Assembly: GCA_963732415.1 (NCBI GenBank)
Contig: CAVSZK010000012.1
Coordinates: 124,001-188,000, forward strand
Source of the DNA: RPQJ01 sp963732415
GTDB lineage: Bacteria > Pseudomonadota > Gammaproteobacteria > Steroidobacterales > Steroidobacteraceae
Direction: 5' to 3'
Length of the DNA: 64,000 nt
The number at the start of each line of letters is the position of its first letter. Position 1 is the stretch's first letter. Positions 21,075 through 29,646 of the stretch are shown here, in pieces. A model generated the notes under the pieces. That model was not told the origin of the DNA, made no database searches, and saw nothing but the letters and a program-made list of their open reading frames with translations. Both the position numbers and the translations under genes were made by a program.

Positions 21075-21100
21075 GGGGCGGCTGAGCGGTCAGCCGCCCC
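21075..21100. terminator. bidirectional hairpin between pilY1 and gmk
   Basis: Perfect 11-bp stem GGGGCGGCTGA / TCAGCCGCCCC with a GCGG loop, lying between the two convergent genes. It has no clear T-run on either side, so it is a terminator-like hairpin rather than a classic one. The gmk stop codon (21090-21092 on the minus strand) lies inside the stem. Confidence 0.6.
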
Positions 21101-21734
21101 CGGTCAGTGCCGCAGCCAGCGCCGCGAGTTCCGGTCGGGCGCTGCTCATCACCTCTCCGCGGCCCGCTACGATCTGCTGCAGTTCTCCGAGCGCCTTCTC
21201 GAAGTCGTCGTTGACGACTACATAGTCGAATGCCCGCCAGTGGGCCATGTCAGATGCGGCATCGCGCAGGCGGCGCTGGATCACATCCTCGGCATCGGTG
21301 CCGCGCCCTCGCAGGCGGCGCTCCAGTTCAGCCCGGGAAGGCGGCAGGATGAAGACGGATACGCACTCCGGCATGGCGGAACGGACCTGGGCCGCTCCCT
21401 GCCAGTCGATCTCGAGGATCAGGTCCTGGCCGGCAACCAGCGACTGTTCGACCTGCGTCTTCGCGGTGCCGTAGCTGTTGTCGAATACCGTCGCGTGCTC
21501 GAGAAACCCGCCGTCGGCGACCATGCGGTCGAATTCACCGTGGGAAACGAAGAAGTAGTCGCGGCCGTGAAGCTCGTTCGGGCGCCTGGCCCGCGTCGTG
21601 TACGAGATCGAGAATCGCAATCCGGGCTCGCACTCCATCAGCGCGCGCACCAGCGATGTCTTGCCAGCGCCCGAGGGCGCTGCGATCACGAACAGGCGCC
21701 CGCGGTGCGGCTCGGATTGGGGATGCGAGGTCAC
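21090..21734 (-). CDS. gmk: guanylate kinase
   Basis: Phosphorylates GMP to GDP. The 214-residue product has the P-loop VIAAPSGAGKTSLVRAL, the GMP-binding region FSISYTTRARRPNELHGRDYFF, and the EIDWQGAAQVR segment. Length matches E. coli Gmk (207). Downstream of yicC on the same strand. In E. coli it is followed by rpoZ; here a divergent and convergent pilin operon sits between them. Confidence 0.97.
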   Translation of the reverse strand: MTSHPQSEPHRGRLFVIAAPSGAGKTSLVRALMECEPGLRFSISYTTRARRPNELHGRDYFFVSHGEFDRMVADGGFLEHATVFDNSYGTAKTQVEQSLVAGQDLILEIDWQGAAQVRSAMPECVSVFILPPSRAELERRLRGRGTDAEDVIQRRLRDAASDMAHWRAFDYVVVNDDFEKALGELQQIVAGRGEVMSSARPELAALAAALTGGG

Positions 21735-21783
21735 GCGGGCATTCTAGCCGCTAGGCCGGTGGGACTGCCCCTGGTCCCGAGAA

Positions 21784-22653
21784 TTACTCGACGTTCTGCA
21801 CCTGCTCGCGCATCTGCTCGATCAGGACCTTCATGTCCACCGCGGCACGCGTGGTCTCGACGTCCTGCGACTTCGAGGACAGCGTGTTCGCCTCGCGGTT
21901 GAGTTCCTGCATCAGGAAATCGAGGCGCCGGCCGGCAGGCTCGTCGGCGTCGAGCACGCGCAGCGTCTCGGTGACGTGGCTGGCAAGGCGTTCGAGTTCT
22001 TCGTCTACGTCCATCTTGTAGGCGAGCAGCACCAGTTCCTGTTCCAGGCGCTCGGGGTCCACTTGTGTCCCGAGCTGCGCGATGCGTTCCTCGACCTTGG
22101 CCCGGATGCGCGCGCTGATCTCCGGCAGCCGCGCCCGTACAAGCGCGACTCCGGCGGTTAGACCCGCACAGCGCTGGCTCAGCAGCTCGTGGATGCGCGC
22201 GCCCTCGCGTTCGCGGGACTCGTTCAGCTCCACGACCGTTTCGCCTACCAGCGCGAGCGATTCACCGGCGAGCGGCGTCAGGTCGCGCTCCGCCTCGCGG
22301 ATCACGCCCGGCCAGCGCAGGATGTCGAGCGCGCTCATCGGTCCCGGGATGCCGCCCAGCATGCTGCCCACGTCGGCTGCGCGCCTGAGCAGCTGCTCCA
22401 CCATCGGGCGGTTCAGCTCGAGTTGCGGTGTCGAGGCGGCCGTCGAGCGCAGGTAGAGGCCCGCCTCGACCTTGCCGCGGCGCAGCTTGCCGCCCAGCAA
22501 CTGGCGCACGTCGCCCTCGAGTACCCGCAGGTCTTCGGGCAGCCGCGTCGAGATCTCCAGGTAGCGGTGATTCACCGTGCGCAGTTCGCAGGTCAGGGTG
22601 CCCCAGGGGCCCTGGCGCTCGCGTCGGGCAAAGCCCGTCATGCTGCGGATCAT
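21784..22653 (-). CDS. yicC: YicC family endoribonuclease
   Basis: A 289-residue protein of the YicC family, which has been reported to be an RNase acting on small RNAs in enterobacteria. It begins MIRSMTGFARRERQGPWG, the conserved N-terminus, and ends with DVETTRAAVDMKVLIEQMREQ, the DUF1732 C-terminal signature; MDVDEELERLASHV is also conserved. A longer frame (to 22749) exists, but the conserved start is at 22653. It is divergent from the PP2C/rph group, as yicC is from rph in E. coli. Confidence 0.95.
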   Translation of the reverse strand: MIRSMTGFARRERQGPWGTLTCELRTVNHRYLEISTRLPEDLRVLEGDVRQLLGGKLRRGKVEAGLYLRSTAASTPQLELNRPMVEQLLRRAADVGSMLGGIPGPMSALDILRWPGVIREAERDLTPLAGESLALVGETVVELNESREREGARIHELLSQRCAGLTAGVALVRARLPEISARIRAKVEERIAQLGTQVDPERLEQELVLLAYKMDVDEELERLASHVTETLRVLDADEPAGRRLDFLMQELNREANTLSSKSQDVETTRAAVDMKVLIEQMREQVQNVE

Positions 22654-22769
22654 GGTGTCTTTCCAGATGGGATTTGTGTGCAGTAAAACCGCGGCCACGC
22701 GCGCGCCACTTAACGGTATGCTGCGCGGGATGTTATAAGACCGCGCCAAATTCTACAGTAGAAGCAGGC

Positions 22770-23531
22770 GTGCCGGAGCGACACTTGCACATCGAGCACG
22801 CGGATCTGAGCCTCCTCGGGAATCGCGAAGAAAACCAGGACCGGGTCGCGGTCGCGATAGGCGACGGCTCGGCGTTGCTCGCCGTAGTGGACGGCATGGG
22901 CGGCCACGCGGATGGTGCCAACGCCGCCGAGGCAGCGATTCGCTCCATGGTCGGCGACTTCTGGGAAGCGCGTCGCCCGGTCTTCGACCCCGAAGGGTTC
23001 CTGCACCTAGCGATCGGCCGCGCACACGACGCGGTGGTCGCGCTCGGCCGCGGACTGCCGCCGGAAATCCGGCCACGCGCCACCTGCGCCGCCTGCCTGG
23101 TGCAGGGCTCGAGCGCGTACTGGGCACACGTGGGCGACAGCCGTATCTACCAGCTTCGGGCCGGCGCTGTCGTCGCCCGCACTCGCGATCACAGTCACGT
23201 CGAGCTGTTGCTGCGCGCTGGCCGCATCACCGAGCAACAGGCGCAGGACCACCCGATGCGCAATTACGTCGAGTGCTGTATCGGCGGGGATCCGGTGCTG
23301 CCGGAGATGTCGCTGAGCGGCCGCAACGTACTCAAGTCCGGCGACGTCGTGCTGCTGTGTTCCGACGGCTTCTGGTCCGGGGTCACCGACCAGCAGATCG
23401 CCTCACTGAGCGAAGATCCGGAACGCAACCTGCGCGATTCGCTGGCCGCCCTCGGCGAGCGGGCGCTGCTTGCGAACAGTCCCTTTGCGGACAACACCAC
23501 CACCGCTGCCGTCCGCTGGCTCGGCATCTGA
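22770..23531 (+). CDS. PP2C-family serine/threonine phosphatase
   Basis: A metal-dependent protein phosphatase of about 253 residues. The family metal and phosphate motifs are all present: LLGNREENQDRV, AVVDGMGGHADGANAAE, WAHVGDSRIYQLR, LLCSDGFWSGV and the final DNTTTAAV. The GTG at 22770 is the likely start, since upstream codons only shadow yicC. It is followed 18 bases later by rph and may share its transcript. I see no cognate kinase or FHA protein in the window. Its substrate is unknown. Confidence 0.92.
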   Translation: MPERHLHIEHADLSLLGNREENQDRVAVAIGDGSALLAVVDGMGGHADGANAAEAAIRSMVGDFWEARRPVFDPEGFLHLAIGRAHDAVVALGRGLPPEIRPRATCAACLVQGSSAYWAHVGDSRIYQLRAGAVVARTRDHSHVELLLRAGRITEQQAQDHPMRNYVECCIGGDPVLPEMSLSGRNVLKSGDVVLLCSDGFWSGVTDQQIASLSEDPERNLRDSLAALGERALLANSPFADNTTTAAVRWLGI

Positions 23532-23549
23532 ACCCTGGGGAGATCCACC

Positions 23550-24293
23550 TTGAGACCAAGCGGCCGCTTGCCGGACCAGATGCGCGCCATTCGCATCACC
23601 CGCGGATTCACGCGTCACGCGGAAGGATCGGTGCTGGTGGAGTTTGGCGAGACCAGGGTGCTGGTGACGGCCAGTGTCGAGGATGGCGTGCCGTCGTTCA
23701 TGCGGGGCAAGGGCGAGGGCTGGGTGACAGCGGAGTACGGCATGCTGCCGCGCGCGACCCATACGCGCTCGGCCCGCGAGGCTGCGCGCGGCAAGCAGAG
23801 CGGCCGCACACTCGAGATCCAGCGACTGATCGGCCGCTCACTGCGGGCGGCCGTGGACATGCGCGCGCTCGGTGAGCGCACCGTAACGCTCGACTGCGAC
23901 GTGCTGCAGGCCGACGGAGGCACGCGTACTGCCGCGATCACAGGCGCCTACGTGGCGCTGGCCGACGCGATGGACGGCCTGTGCCGACGGCGGGGCATCG
24001 CGCGCAACCCCCTGCACGGGCAGGTCGCGGCTGTATCGGTCGGCATCGTTGACGGCGTCCCGGTGGTGGACCTCGACTACGCGGAGGACTCCGGCGCGGA
24101 GACCGACATGAACGTGGTCATGAACAATGGCGGCGCGTTCATCGAGATCCAGGGCACGGCGGAGGGCCACGCGTTCCGCAGGCACGAACTCGACCAGCTG
24201 CTGGACCTGGCGTCGGTCGCCTGCCAGCAACTGTTTGCGGCGCAACTCACCGCGCTGCAGGAGTCGCGATCCGGCGCGGGGCCGGGCGCGTGA
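23550..24293 (+). CDS. rph: ribonuclease PH
   Basis: A phosphorolytic exoribonuclease that trims tRNA 3' ends. The 247-residue protein begins [20 protein letters not shown], matching the conserved RNase PH start, and has [40 protein letters not shown] and [19 protein letters not shown]. The conserved N-terminus requires a TTG start at 23550, behind GGGGAGA. Its stop overlaps the GTG of rdgB. Confidence 0.97.
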   Translation: MRPSGRLPDQMRAIRITRGFTRHAEGSVLVEFGETRVLVTASVEDGVPSFMRGKGEGWVTAEYGMLPRATHTRSAREAARGKQSGRTLEIQRLIGRSLRAAVDMRALGERTVTLDCDVLQADGGTRTAAITGAYVALADAMDGLCRRRGIARNPLHGQVAAVSVGIVDGVPVVDLDYAEDSGAETDMNVVMNNGGAFIEIQGTAEGHAFRRHELDQLLDLASVACQQLFAAQLTALQESRSGAGPGA

Positions 24294-24892
24294 GCCGAAG
24301 GTTGCCCGCGCGACTGGTCCTCGCGACTGGCAACGCGGGCAAGCTAAGGGAACTGCGGGCCATCCTCGCGCCCTGGCGCGCCGAGGTCCTGCCCCTGTCC
24401 GATTTCACCGACTCTGCAGCGGTCGAGAATGGCGACTCGTTCGTCGAGAACGCACTGCTGAAAGCCCGGTTCGCCGCAAAGGCGGCCGGACTGCCGGCAA
24501 TCGCGGACGACTCGGGGCTCGAGGTGGACGCGCTCGGCCGCGCTCCGGGGATCCATTCGGCGCGCTACGCCGGCGCGGATGCCGGAGACGCCGCCAACAA
24601 TGCGAAACTGATGCGTGAAATGAGCCGAGTTCCGGACGCGAGCCGCGGCGCGCGTTATCGCTGCGCGATGGTGTTCGTGGCGAGGCCGGACGACCCGGCC
24701 CCGGTCATCTGCGAGGCGAGTTGGGAAGGCCGCATTGCTTCGGCGCCCCGCGGCGAGGGTGGATTCGGTTACGACCCGCTGTTCGTGGTCGCGGGCACCG
24801 AGCGCACCGCGGCCGAATTCGAGGCCGGCGAGAAGAACCTCGTGAGCCACCGAGGCAAGGCGCTGCGCGCGCTGGTAGCCGCGCTTGATTGA
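24290..24892 (+). CDS. rdgB: dITP/XTP pyrophosphatase (RdgB/HAM1 family)
   Basis: Removes non-canonical purine nucleoside triphosphates such as dITP and XTP. The 200-residue product has the family motifs [53 protein letters not shown] and a closing [14 protein letters not shown] start at 24290 overlaps the rph stop, and its own end overlaps the hemW start. rph-rdgB-hemW is a common gammaproteobacterial order. Confidence 0.97.
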   Translation: MSRRLPARLVLATGNAGKLRELRAILAPWRAEVLPLSDFTDSAAVENGDSFVENALLKARFAAKAAGLPAIADDSGLEVDALGRAPGIHSARYAGADAGDAANNAKLMREMSRVPDASRGARYRCAMVFVARPDDPAPVICEASWEGRIASAPRGEGGFGYDPLFVVAGTERTAAEFEAGEKNLVSHRGKALRALVAALD

Positions 24893-26093
24893 TGGCGCGC
24901 CCGCGCTGGCGACGCCACCGCTGTCGCTCTACGTCCACCTGCCCTGGTGCGTGCGCAAGTGCCCGTATTGCGACTTCAATTCCCACGCCGTCCCGGTCGC
25001 CGGCATTCCCGAGGCCGCGTACCTCACCGCGCTGCTGGGGGACCTGAACTACGCCGTCCGCGACGCCGGCGGACGCGAGATCGTGTCGGTGTTCTTCGGC
25101 GGCGGGACGCCGAGCCTGTTCTCCGCGCGTGCTGTCGCAGCCGTACTTGCGCGGGCCGGTGAACTTCTGCCGGTGGCCGGCGACGTGGAGGTTACGCTCG
25201 AGGCGAATCCGGGCACCGTGGAACACGGTGCCTTCGCCGCGTACCGCGACGCAGGGGTCAATCGCGTGTCGCTGGGCGCCCAGAGCTTCGACGATCGGTG
25301 CCTTGCGGCACTCGGTCGCATTCACTCGAGTGACGATGTTGGCGCCGCAGTCGCCGAACTGCGCGCCGCAGGCCTGGACAATTTCAACCTCGACCTGATG
25401 TACGGCCTGCCTCAGCAGATGCCCGACGGTGCGCGACGCGACGTGGAGCGTGCCCTGGCGCTCGAGCCAGCGCACATCTCGCACTACAACCTCACGCTGG
25501 AACCGGGGACAGTCTTCGAGCGGCGCCCGCCACAACTGCCGGACGAGGAGGCCGTGCACGAGATGCAGTCGTCCTGCCAGCAGATGCTCGCCACTGCGGG
25601 GTACAGGCAGTACGAGGTGTCGGCCTACGCGCGGACCGCGCGCCGCTGCAGGCACAACCTCAACTACTGGAATTTCGGCGACTACCTCGGCATCGGCGCA
25701 GGAGCCCACGGCAAGCTCACCGATGCGGGGAGCGGCCGCGTGATCCGCACCGAGCGGATTCGGCAGCCGGGCCGGTACATGGCCGCGCTGCGTGCGGAAG
25801 ACCGGATTGCAGCGGAGCGTCCGGTCGCGGGCGGAGACCTCGCGTTCGAGTTCTGCCTGAATGCCTTGCGGCTGGTCGACGGATTCGACGAGGCCACGTT
25901 CGAGGCCCGCACAGGCCGGTCGTGGGCCGCCGTCACGGGCGTGGCGGCGGCCCGCGGGCGGGGTCTGCTCGAGCGTACCGAGGCGGGACGCTGGGCGGCG
26001 ACTGCCCGGGGACGCTTGTTCCTCAATGACTTGCAGGCGATGTTCCTGCCAGACGGCTCAAAGGCCGGCGCCGCGACGCCTTCCGGCGCATGA
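24885..26093 (+). CDS. hemW: radical SAM heme chaperone HemW
   Basis: A radical SAM protein related to coproporphyrinogen oxidase HemN that acts as a heme-trafficking chaperone. The 402-residue protein has YVHLPWCVRKCPYCDFNSH with the CxxxCxxC cluster motif plus the conserved next Phe, then FFGGGTPSLF, GAQSFDDRCLAALGR and NFNLDLMYGLPQQ. The later cysteine (F/Y-C-type) that marks true HemN is absent, as expected for HemW. The only usable start is TTG at 24885, overlapping rdgB; its ribosome site is weak. About 370 gene-free bases follow. Confidence 0.94.
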   Translation: MIDGAPALATPPLSLYVHLPWCVRKCPYCDFNSHAVPVAGIPEAAYLTALLGDLNYAVRDAGGREIVSVFFGGGTPSLFSARAVAAVLARAGELLPVAGDVEVTLEANPGTVEHGAFAAYRDAGVNRVSLGAQSFDDRCLAALGRIHSSDDVGAAVAELRAAGLDNFNLDLMYGLPQQMPDGARRDVERALALEPAHISHYNLTLEPGTVFERRPPQLPDEEAVHEMQSSCQQMLATAGYRQYEVSAYARTARRCRHNLNYWNFGDYLGIGAGAHGKLTDAGSGRVIRTERIRQPGRYMAALRAEDRIAAERPVAGGDLAFEFCLNALRLVDGFDEATFEARTGRSWAAVTGVAAARGRGLLERTEAGRWAATARGRLFLNDLQAMFLPDGSKAGAATPSGA

Positions 26094-26148
26094 GAGCGGG
26101 CGGGCTGGGGCGTTGCAGGCGAACCCGCGCCGGCCGTGGGCAATCCAG

Positions 26149-26361
26149 TTATGCACATCCGGCGCGGGTGGGCCAAATTTCGGCGGGTTACAGCCTGTAG
26201 TCGAAGTGACATCTTAGGCAGGCGACGTAATACGTTGATTTTATTATAAGAAAATGCCTGCTCAAAATTTAACCAAAGCGAAAACGTGCTGATGCCGCGC
26301 CACGCCCGGCTGCAGACAAGCCGATTCATCCACAAAGTTATCCACAGGTTTTGTGGATAAC
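26149..26361. other. DnaA-box cluster with AT-rich segment (oriC-like or DnaA-binding locus)
   Basis: This lies in the gene-free stretch 26094-26462. Matches to the DnaA box TTATNCACA are TTATGCACA (26149-26157), TCATCCACA (26326-26334, one mismatch), TTATCCACA (26338-26346) and its reverse TGTGGATAA (26352-26360). The last two form a 10-bp inverted repeat with a 5-base centre (26337-26361). Between the boxes, 26228-26275 is strikingly AT-rich for this genome; 26228-26254 has only 4 G/C of 27. This layout resembles an origin unwinding element beside DnaA boxes. It could equally be a DnaA titration or regulatory site for rpmE, whose -35 begins 34 bases after the last box. Confidence 0.6.
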
Positions 26362-26394
26362 CGGGCGTTGTGCGCGAGCGACATCCGAATAGCC

Positions 26395-26423
26395 TTGTCA
26401 GTGCGCGCTGGCCCTCCTATACT
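26395..26423 (+). promoter_or_regulatory. sigma-70 promoter of rpmE
   Basis: TTGTCA (26395-26400), exactly 17 bases, TATACT (26418-26423). Each hexamer matches consensus at 5 of 6 positions. Transcription would start near 26430, about 33 bases before the rpmE ATG. It is one of the clearest promoters in the window. Confidence 0.8.
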
Positions 26424-26462
26424 TCGCGCCCTTTTTGCAAAGTCTGCCCAAGGACCGCGGCC

Positions 26463-26666
26463 ATGAAGAGCGGAATCCATCCCGACTACAAGAACATCAC
26501 CGTGACCTGCAGTTGCGGTAACACCTTTGAGACGCGCTCCACGCTCGGCGAGGACCTGCAGATCGAAGTGTGTTCGAGCTGCCACCCGTTCTATACCGGC
26601 AAGCAGAAGATCGTCGACACGGGTGGCCGTGTGGATCGCTTCCGCAAGAAGTACGCTCGCGGCTGA
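26463..26666 (+). CDS. rpmE: 50S ribosomal protein L31
   Basis: A 67-residue ribosomal protein. [20 protein letters not shown] followed by [20 protein letters not shown] shows the CxC and CxxC pairs of the zinc-binding (C+) form of L31. The ATG is preceded by AAGGA. A strong sigma-70 promoter lies just upstream and a terminator hairpin just downstream, so it is probably monocistronic. Confidence 0.98.
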   Translation: MKSGIHPDYKNITVTCSCGNTFETRSTLGEDLQIEVCSSCHPFYTGKQKIVDTGGRVDRFRKKYARG

Positions 26667-26691
26667 ACCGCGAACGGGTGGACGGACGTTG

Positions 26692-26714
26692 ACGGGGCGC
26701 CTGGTGCGCCCCGT
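26692..26714 (+). terminator. Rho-independent terminator of rpmE
   Basis: Stem ACGGGGCGC / GCGCCCCGT (9 bp) with a CTGGT loop, followed by TTCATTTC. It starts 26 bases after the rpmE stop and precedes the next gene by about 75 bases. Confidence 0.7.
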
Positions 26715-26788
26715 TTCATTTCGGCCGGGAACTTTCTGGACTGCCGCCGGCACTCTAGACTCAGGGTTCCTGCCCCTGAGGTCCGTGC

Positions 26789-28258
26789 ATGACGTTACAC
26801 GCCGTCCGAATCCTGTCCGCGATGCTTGCCGTGACGGCCGTCGCCGCCTGCGCCACCAACCCTGTAACCGGCAGGCCCGACGTCGTGATGATGTCGGAGG
26901 CGCAGGAGATCCAGCTCGGCCGCGAGGAGCACGCGAAGATCCTGCAGGAGTTCGGGCGCTATGACGACCTGGCGCTGCAGGACTACGTGAACCAGATCGG
27001 CCAGCGCATCGCAGCGGTCAGCCATCGGCCGCAACTCCAGTACACGTTCACGGTGCTCGACAGCGAGGACATCAACGCGTTCGCACTGCCGGGCGGCTAC
27101 GTGTACATCACCCGCGGCATCATGGCCTACCTGAATTCGGAGGCGGAACTGGTCGCCGTGCTCGGCCACGAAGTCGGTCACGTGACTGCGCGGCATTCCG
27201 TGCGCCAGCAGTCCGGCGCGATGGCAACCGGCGTCGGCGCCACGGTGATCGGCATCCTGACGGGCAGCGGGGATCTTGCCTCCGTGGCCAACATGGCGGG
27301 CACCGCGCTGGTGAGCGGCTACGGTCGGGACATGGAACTCGAGGCCGACGGCCTCGGCGCCCAGTACCTCGACCGCCTGGGCTACGACCCCGACGCGATG
27401 ATCGACGTGGTGCGCCTGCTAAAGAACCAGGAGAGCTTCGAGCTGCAGCAGGCGCGAATGGAGAAGCGCGAGCCCCGTGTGTACCACGGTGTCTTCGCCA
27501 CCCACCCGGACAACGACACCCGCCTGCAGGAGGTCGTGAAGGCGGCCCACAAGGTCCAGCCCGACGGCACCGACCTTCCCGACGGCCGGGACGTCTACCT
27601 GGACCATGTGAAGGGCATGGCGTTCGGGTCGAGCGCCGCCCAGGGCATGGTCCGTGGCAGCCGCTTCTATCACGCGGACATGGCGTTCACGCTGGCGTTC
27701 CCGAGCGCCTGGACCATCAAGAACCTGCCGAGCAAGGTGGTCGGATTCCCGACGCAGAAGGATGCGTATCTCGAGCTCTTCGCGATGGGCATCCCGCCTG
27801 GCGTCACGCCCAGGGAGTTCCTGGCAAAGAACCTGGGCGGCGCCACCTTGCTGTCCGCGGATAGCCTGCAGGTCAACGGCCTCCAGGGCTACACGGCCAT
27901 CGCTCGCGAAGTGCAGCTGCCCTGGGGCAACCGGGGACCGGCGCGGTTCGCCGTCGTCTACCTGAACGGCATGGCCTATGTCTTCCGTGGCAGTACCCAC
28001 CTGGCCGCAGGGTTTACCGCCGCCGATCCGCTGTTCCTGTCCAGTATCAAGACGTTCCGCCGCCTGAAGGACAGTGAATTCGCGCTCGCGGAGCCGACCC
28101 GCATCGAACTCGTCAAGGCGACGCCCCAGACCCGCATCCAGGGCCTGGCACAGTCCTCCCCCATCCGGCCGTACCCGGCGGAGCAGCTACGGCTGCTGAA
28201 CGACCTCTATCCGGACAAGGAGCCGGCCGCCGGCCAGGTCCTGAAGGTCGTGAATTAA
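26789..28258 (+). CDS. M48 family zinc metalloprotease, lipoprotein
   Basis: A 489-residue peptidase. The signal peptide ends in a lipobox with Cys21 (TAVAAC), predicting an outer-membrane or periplasmic lipoprotein. The catalytic motif HEVGH is at 127-131 and the third zinc ligand is in MELEADGLGAQYL. The following region to about 260 resembles periplasmic M48 proteases of the BepA/LoiP group. The C-terminal 210 residues (from FYHADMAFTLAFPSAW) are a conserved extra domain seen in some M48 proteins, not TPR repeats as in BepA. A role in envelope protein quality control is likely but inferred. Confidence 0.9.
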   Translation: MTLHAVRILSAMLAVTAVAACATNPVTGRPDVVMMSEAQEIQLGREEHAKILQEFGRYDDLALQDYVNQIGQRIAAVSHRPQLQYTFTVLDSEDINAFALPGGYVYITRGIMAYLNSEAELVAVLGHEVGHVTARHSVRQQSGAMATGVGATVIGILTGSGDLASVANMAGTALVSGYGRDMELEADGLGAQYLDRLGYDPDAMIDVVRLLKNQESFELQQARMEKREPRVYHGVFATHPDNDTRLQEVVKAAHKVQPDGTDLPDGRDVYLDHVKGMAFGSSAAQGMVRGSRFYHADMAFTLAFPSAWTIKNLPSKVVGFPTQKDAYLELFAMGIPPGVTPREFLAKNLGGATLLSADSLQVNGLQGYTAIAREVQLPWGNRGPARFAVVYLNGMAYVFRGSTHLAAGFTAADPLFLSSIKTFRRLKDSEFALAEPTRIELVKATPQTRIQGLAQSSPIRPYPAEQLRLLNDLYPDKEPAAGQVLKVVN

Positions 28259-28345
28259 TACTGTCTTGATCGGGTCGCCCGGTCATGCAAGGCTGCCCGG
28301 ACGTCACTGCACCGCCGTGCGCGGGCGAAAACAGGTAGGAAAGCG

Positions 28346-29641
28346 ATGAGCACGAACAAATACGAACTGGTCAATCTCGACACCGGAAAGAAGTCCGCGC
28401 TGCAGGCCAAGAGCGGTACCGTCGGGCCGGACTGCCTCGGTATTGCGCCGCTCGCGAAGGACTTCGGGATATTCACCTTCGACCCCGGGTTCATGGCGAC
28501 CGCCTCCTGCGAGAGCAAGATCACCTACATCGACGGCGACGCCGGGGTACTGCTCTATCGGGGTTACCCGATCGACCAGCTCGCGGCCAAGTCCAGCTTC
28601 CTCGAGGTGTCATACCTGCTGCTCAACGGTGAACTGCCGGGCGCGAAGCAGCTCGAGCAGTTCGACCACTCGATCCGCTACCACACGATGATCAATGAAT
28701 CGCTGCTGCGGTTCTTCAACGGGTTCCACTACAACGCGCACCCGATGGCCATGGTGTCCGCGGTCGTCTCGTCGATGGCGGCGTTCTACCACGACTCCAT
28801 GGACAACAGTAATCCGCGGCACCGCGAGATCTTCGCGCACCGTATCCTGGCCAAGATGCCGACGATTTCCGCGGCGGCGTACAAGCACATGCTCGGACAG
28901 CCGTTTGTCTATCCGCGCAACGACCAGGACTACTGCGCCAACATCCTGCGCATGTTCTTCGCGGTACCCGCCGAGGACTACGTGGTCGACCCGGTAACCG
29001 CGCAGGCGCTGGACCTGCTGCTGATCCTGCATGCCGATCACGAGCAGAACGCCAGCACGTCGACCGTACGCCTTGCGGGCAGCACCGGCACTAACCCGTA
29101 CGCGGCGATCTCGGCTGGAGTCTCGGCGCTGTGGGGTCCGGCGCACGGCGGCGCAAACGAGGCAGTGCTGGCGATGCTCGAGGAAATCGGCACCGTAGAC
29201 AACATCCCGAAGTTCCTCGAGCGGGTGAAGGACAAGGACGGCCACACCCGCCTGATGGGTTTCGGTCACCGGGTGTACAAGAACTTCGACCCGCGCGCAA
29301 AGCTCATCCGCGATATGTGCCACAAGGTGCTCGCGCGGCTGGGCCACACCGACAACCCGCTGTTCGAGCTTGCGCTCAGGCTCGAGGAAATCGCGCTGAA
29401 GGATGAGTACTTCATCGCCCGCAAGCTCTACCCGAACGTGGACTTCTACTCGGGTCTTATCTACAGCGCGCTCGGCATCCCGCGCTCGATGTTCACCGTG
29501 ATGTTCGCGATCGCGCGTACCGCGGGCTGGGTTGCACACTGGCAGGAGATGATCGGCGATCCGGCGATGAAGATTGGCCGCCCGCGCCAGCTCTACACCG
29601 GTCCGACGGCGCGCGATTACGTGGAGATCGGCAAGCGCTGA
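28346..29641 (+). CDS. gltA: citrate synthase (hexameric type II)
   Basis: Condenses acetyl-CoA and oxaloacetate at the entry of the TCA cycle. The 431-residue protein (E. coli 427) has the catalytic histidines in [14 protein letters not shown] and [16 protein letters not shown], and the catalytic aspartate in [10 protein letters not shown]. The N-terminal domain of type II enzymes ([25 protein letters not shown]) is present. The ATG at 28346 follows AGGAAAG. Its stop codon is part of the 8-bp target duplication of the insertion sequence directly downstream. Confidence 0.97.
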   Translation: MSTNKYELVNLDTGKKSALQAKSGTVGPDCLGIAPLAKDFGIFTFDPGFMATASCESKITYIDGDAGVLLYRGYPIDQLAAKSSFLEVSYLLLNGELPGAKQLEQFDHSIRYHTMINESLLRFFNGFHYNAHPMAMVSAVVSSMAAFYHDSMDNSNPRHREIFAHRILAKMPTISAAAYKHMLGQPFVYPRNDQDYCANILRMFFAVPAEDYVVDPVTAQALDLLLILHADHEQNASTSTVRLAGSTGTNPYAAISAGVSALWGPAHGGANEAVLAMLEEIGTVDNIPKFLERVKDKDGHTRLMGFGHRVYKNFDPRAKLIRDMCHKVLARLGHTDNPLFELALRLEEIALKDEYFIARKLYPNVDFYSGLIYSALGIPRSMFTVMFAIARTAGWVAHWQEMIGDPAMKIGRPRQLYTGPTARDYVEIGKR

Positions 29642-29646
29642 AAAAT
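29639..29646. repeat. left target-site duplication of the ISL3-type element
   Basis: TGAAAAAT immediately left of the inverted repeat. An identical TGAAAAAT lies at 30968-30975, directly right of the other end. The first three bases are the gltA stop codon. Confidence 0.9.
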
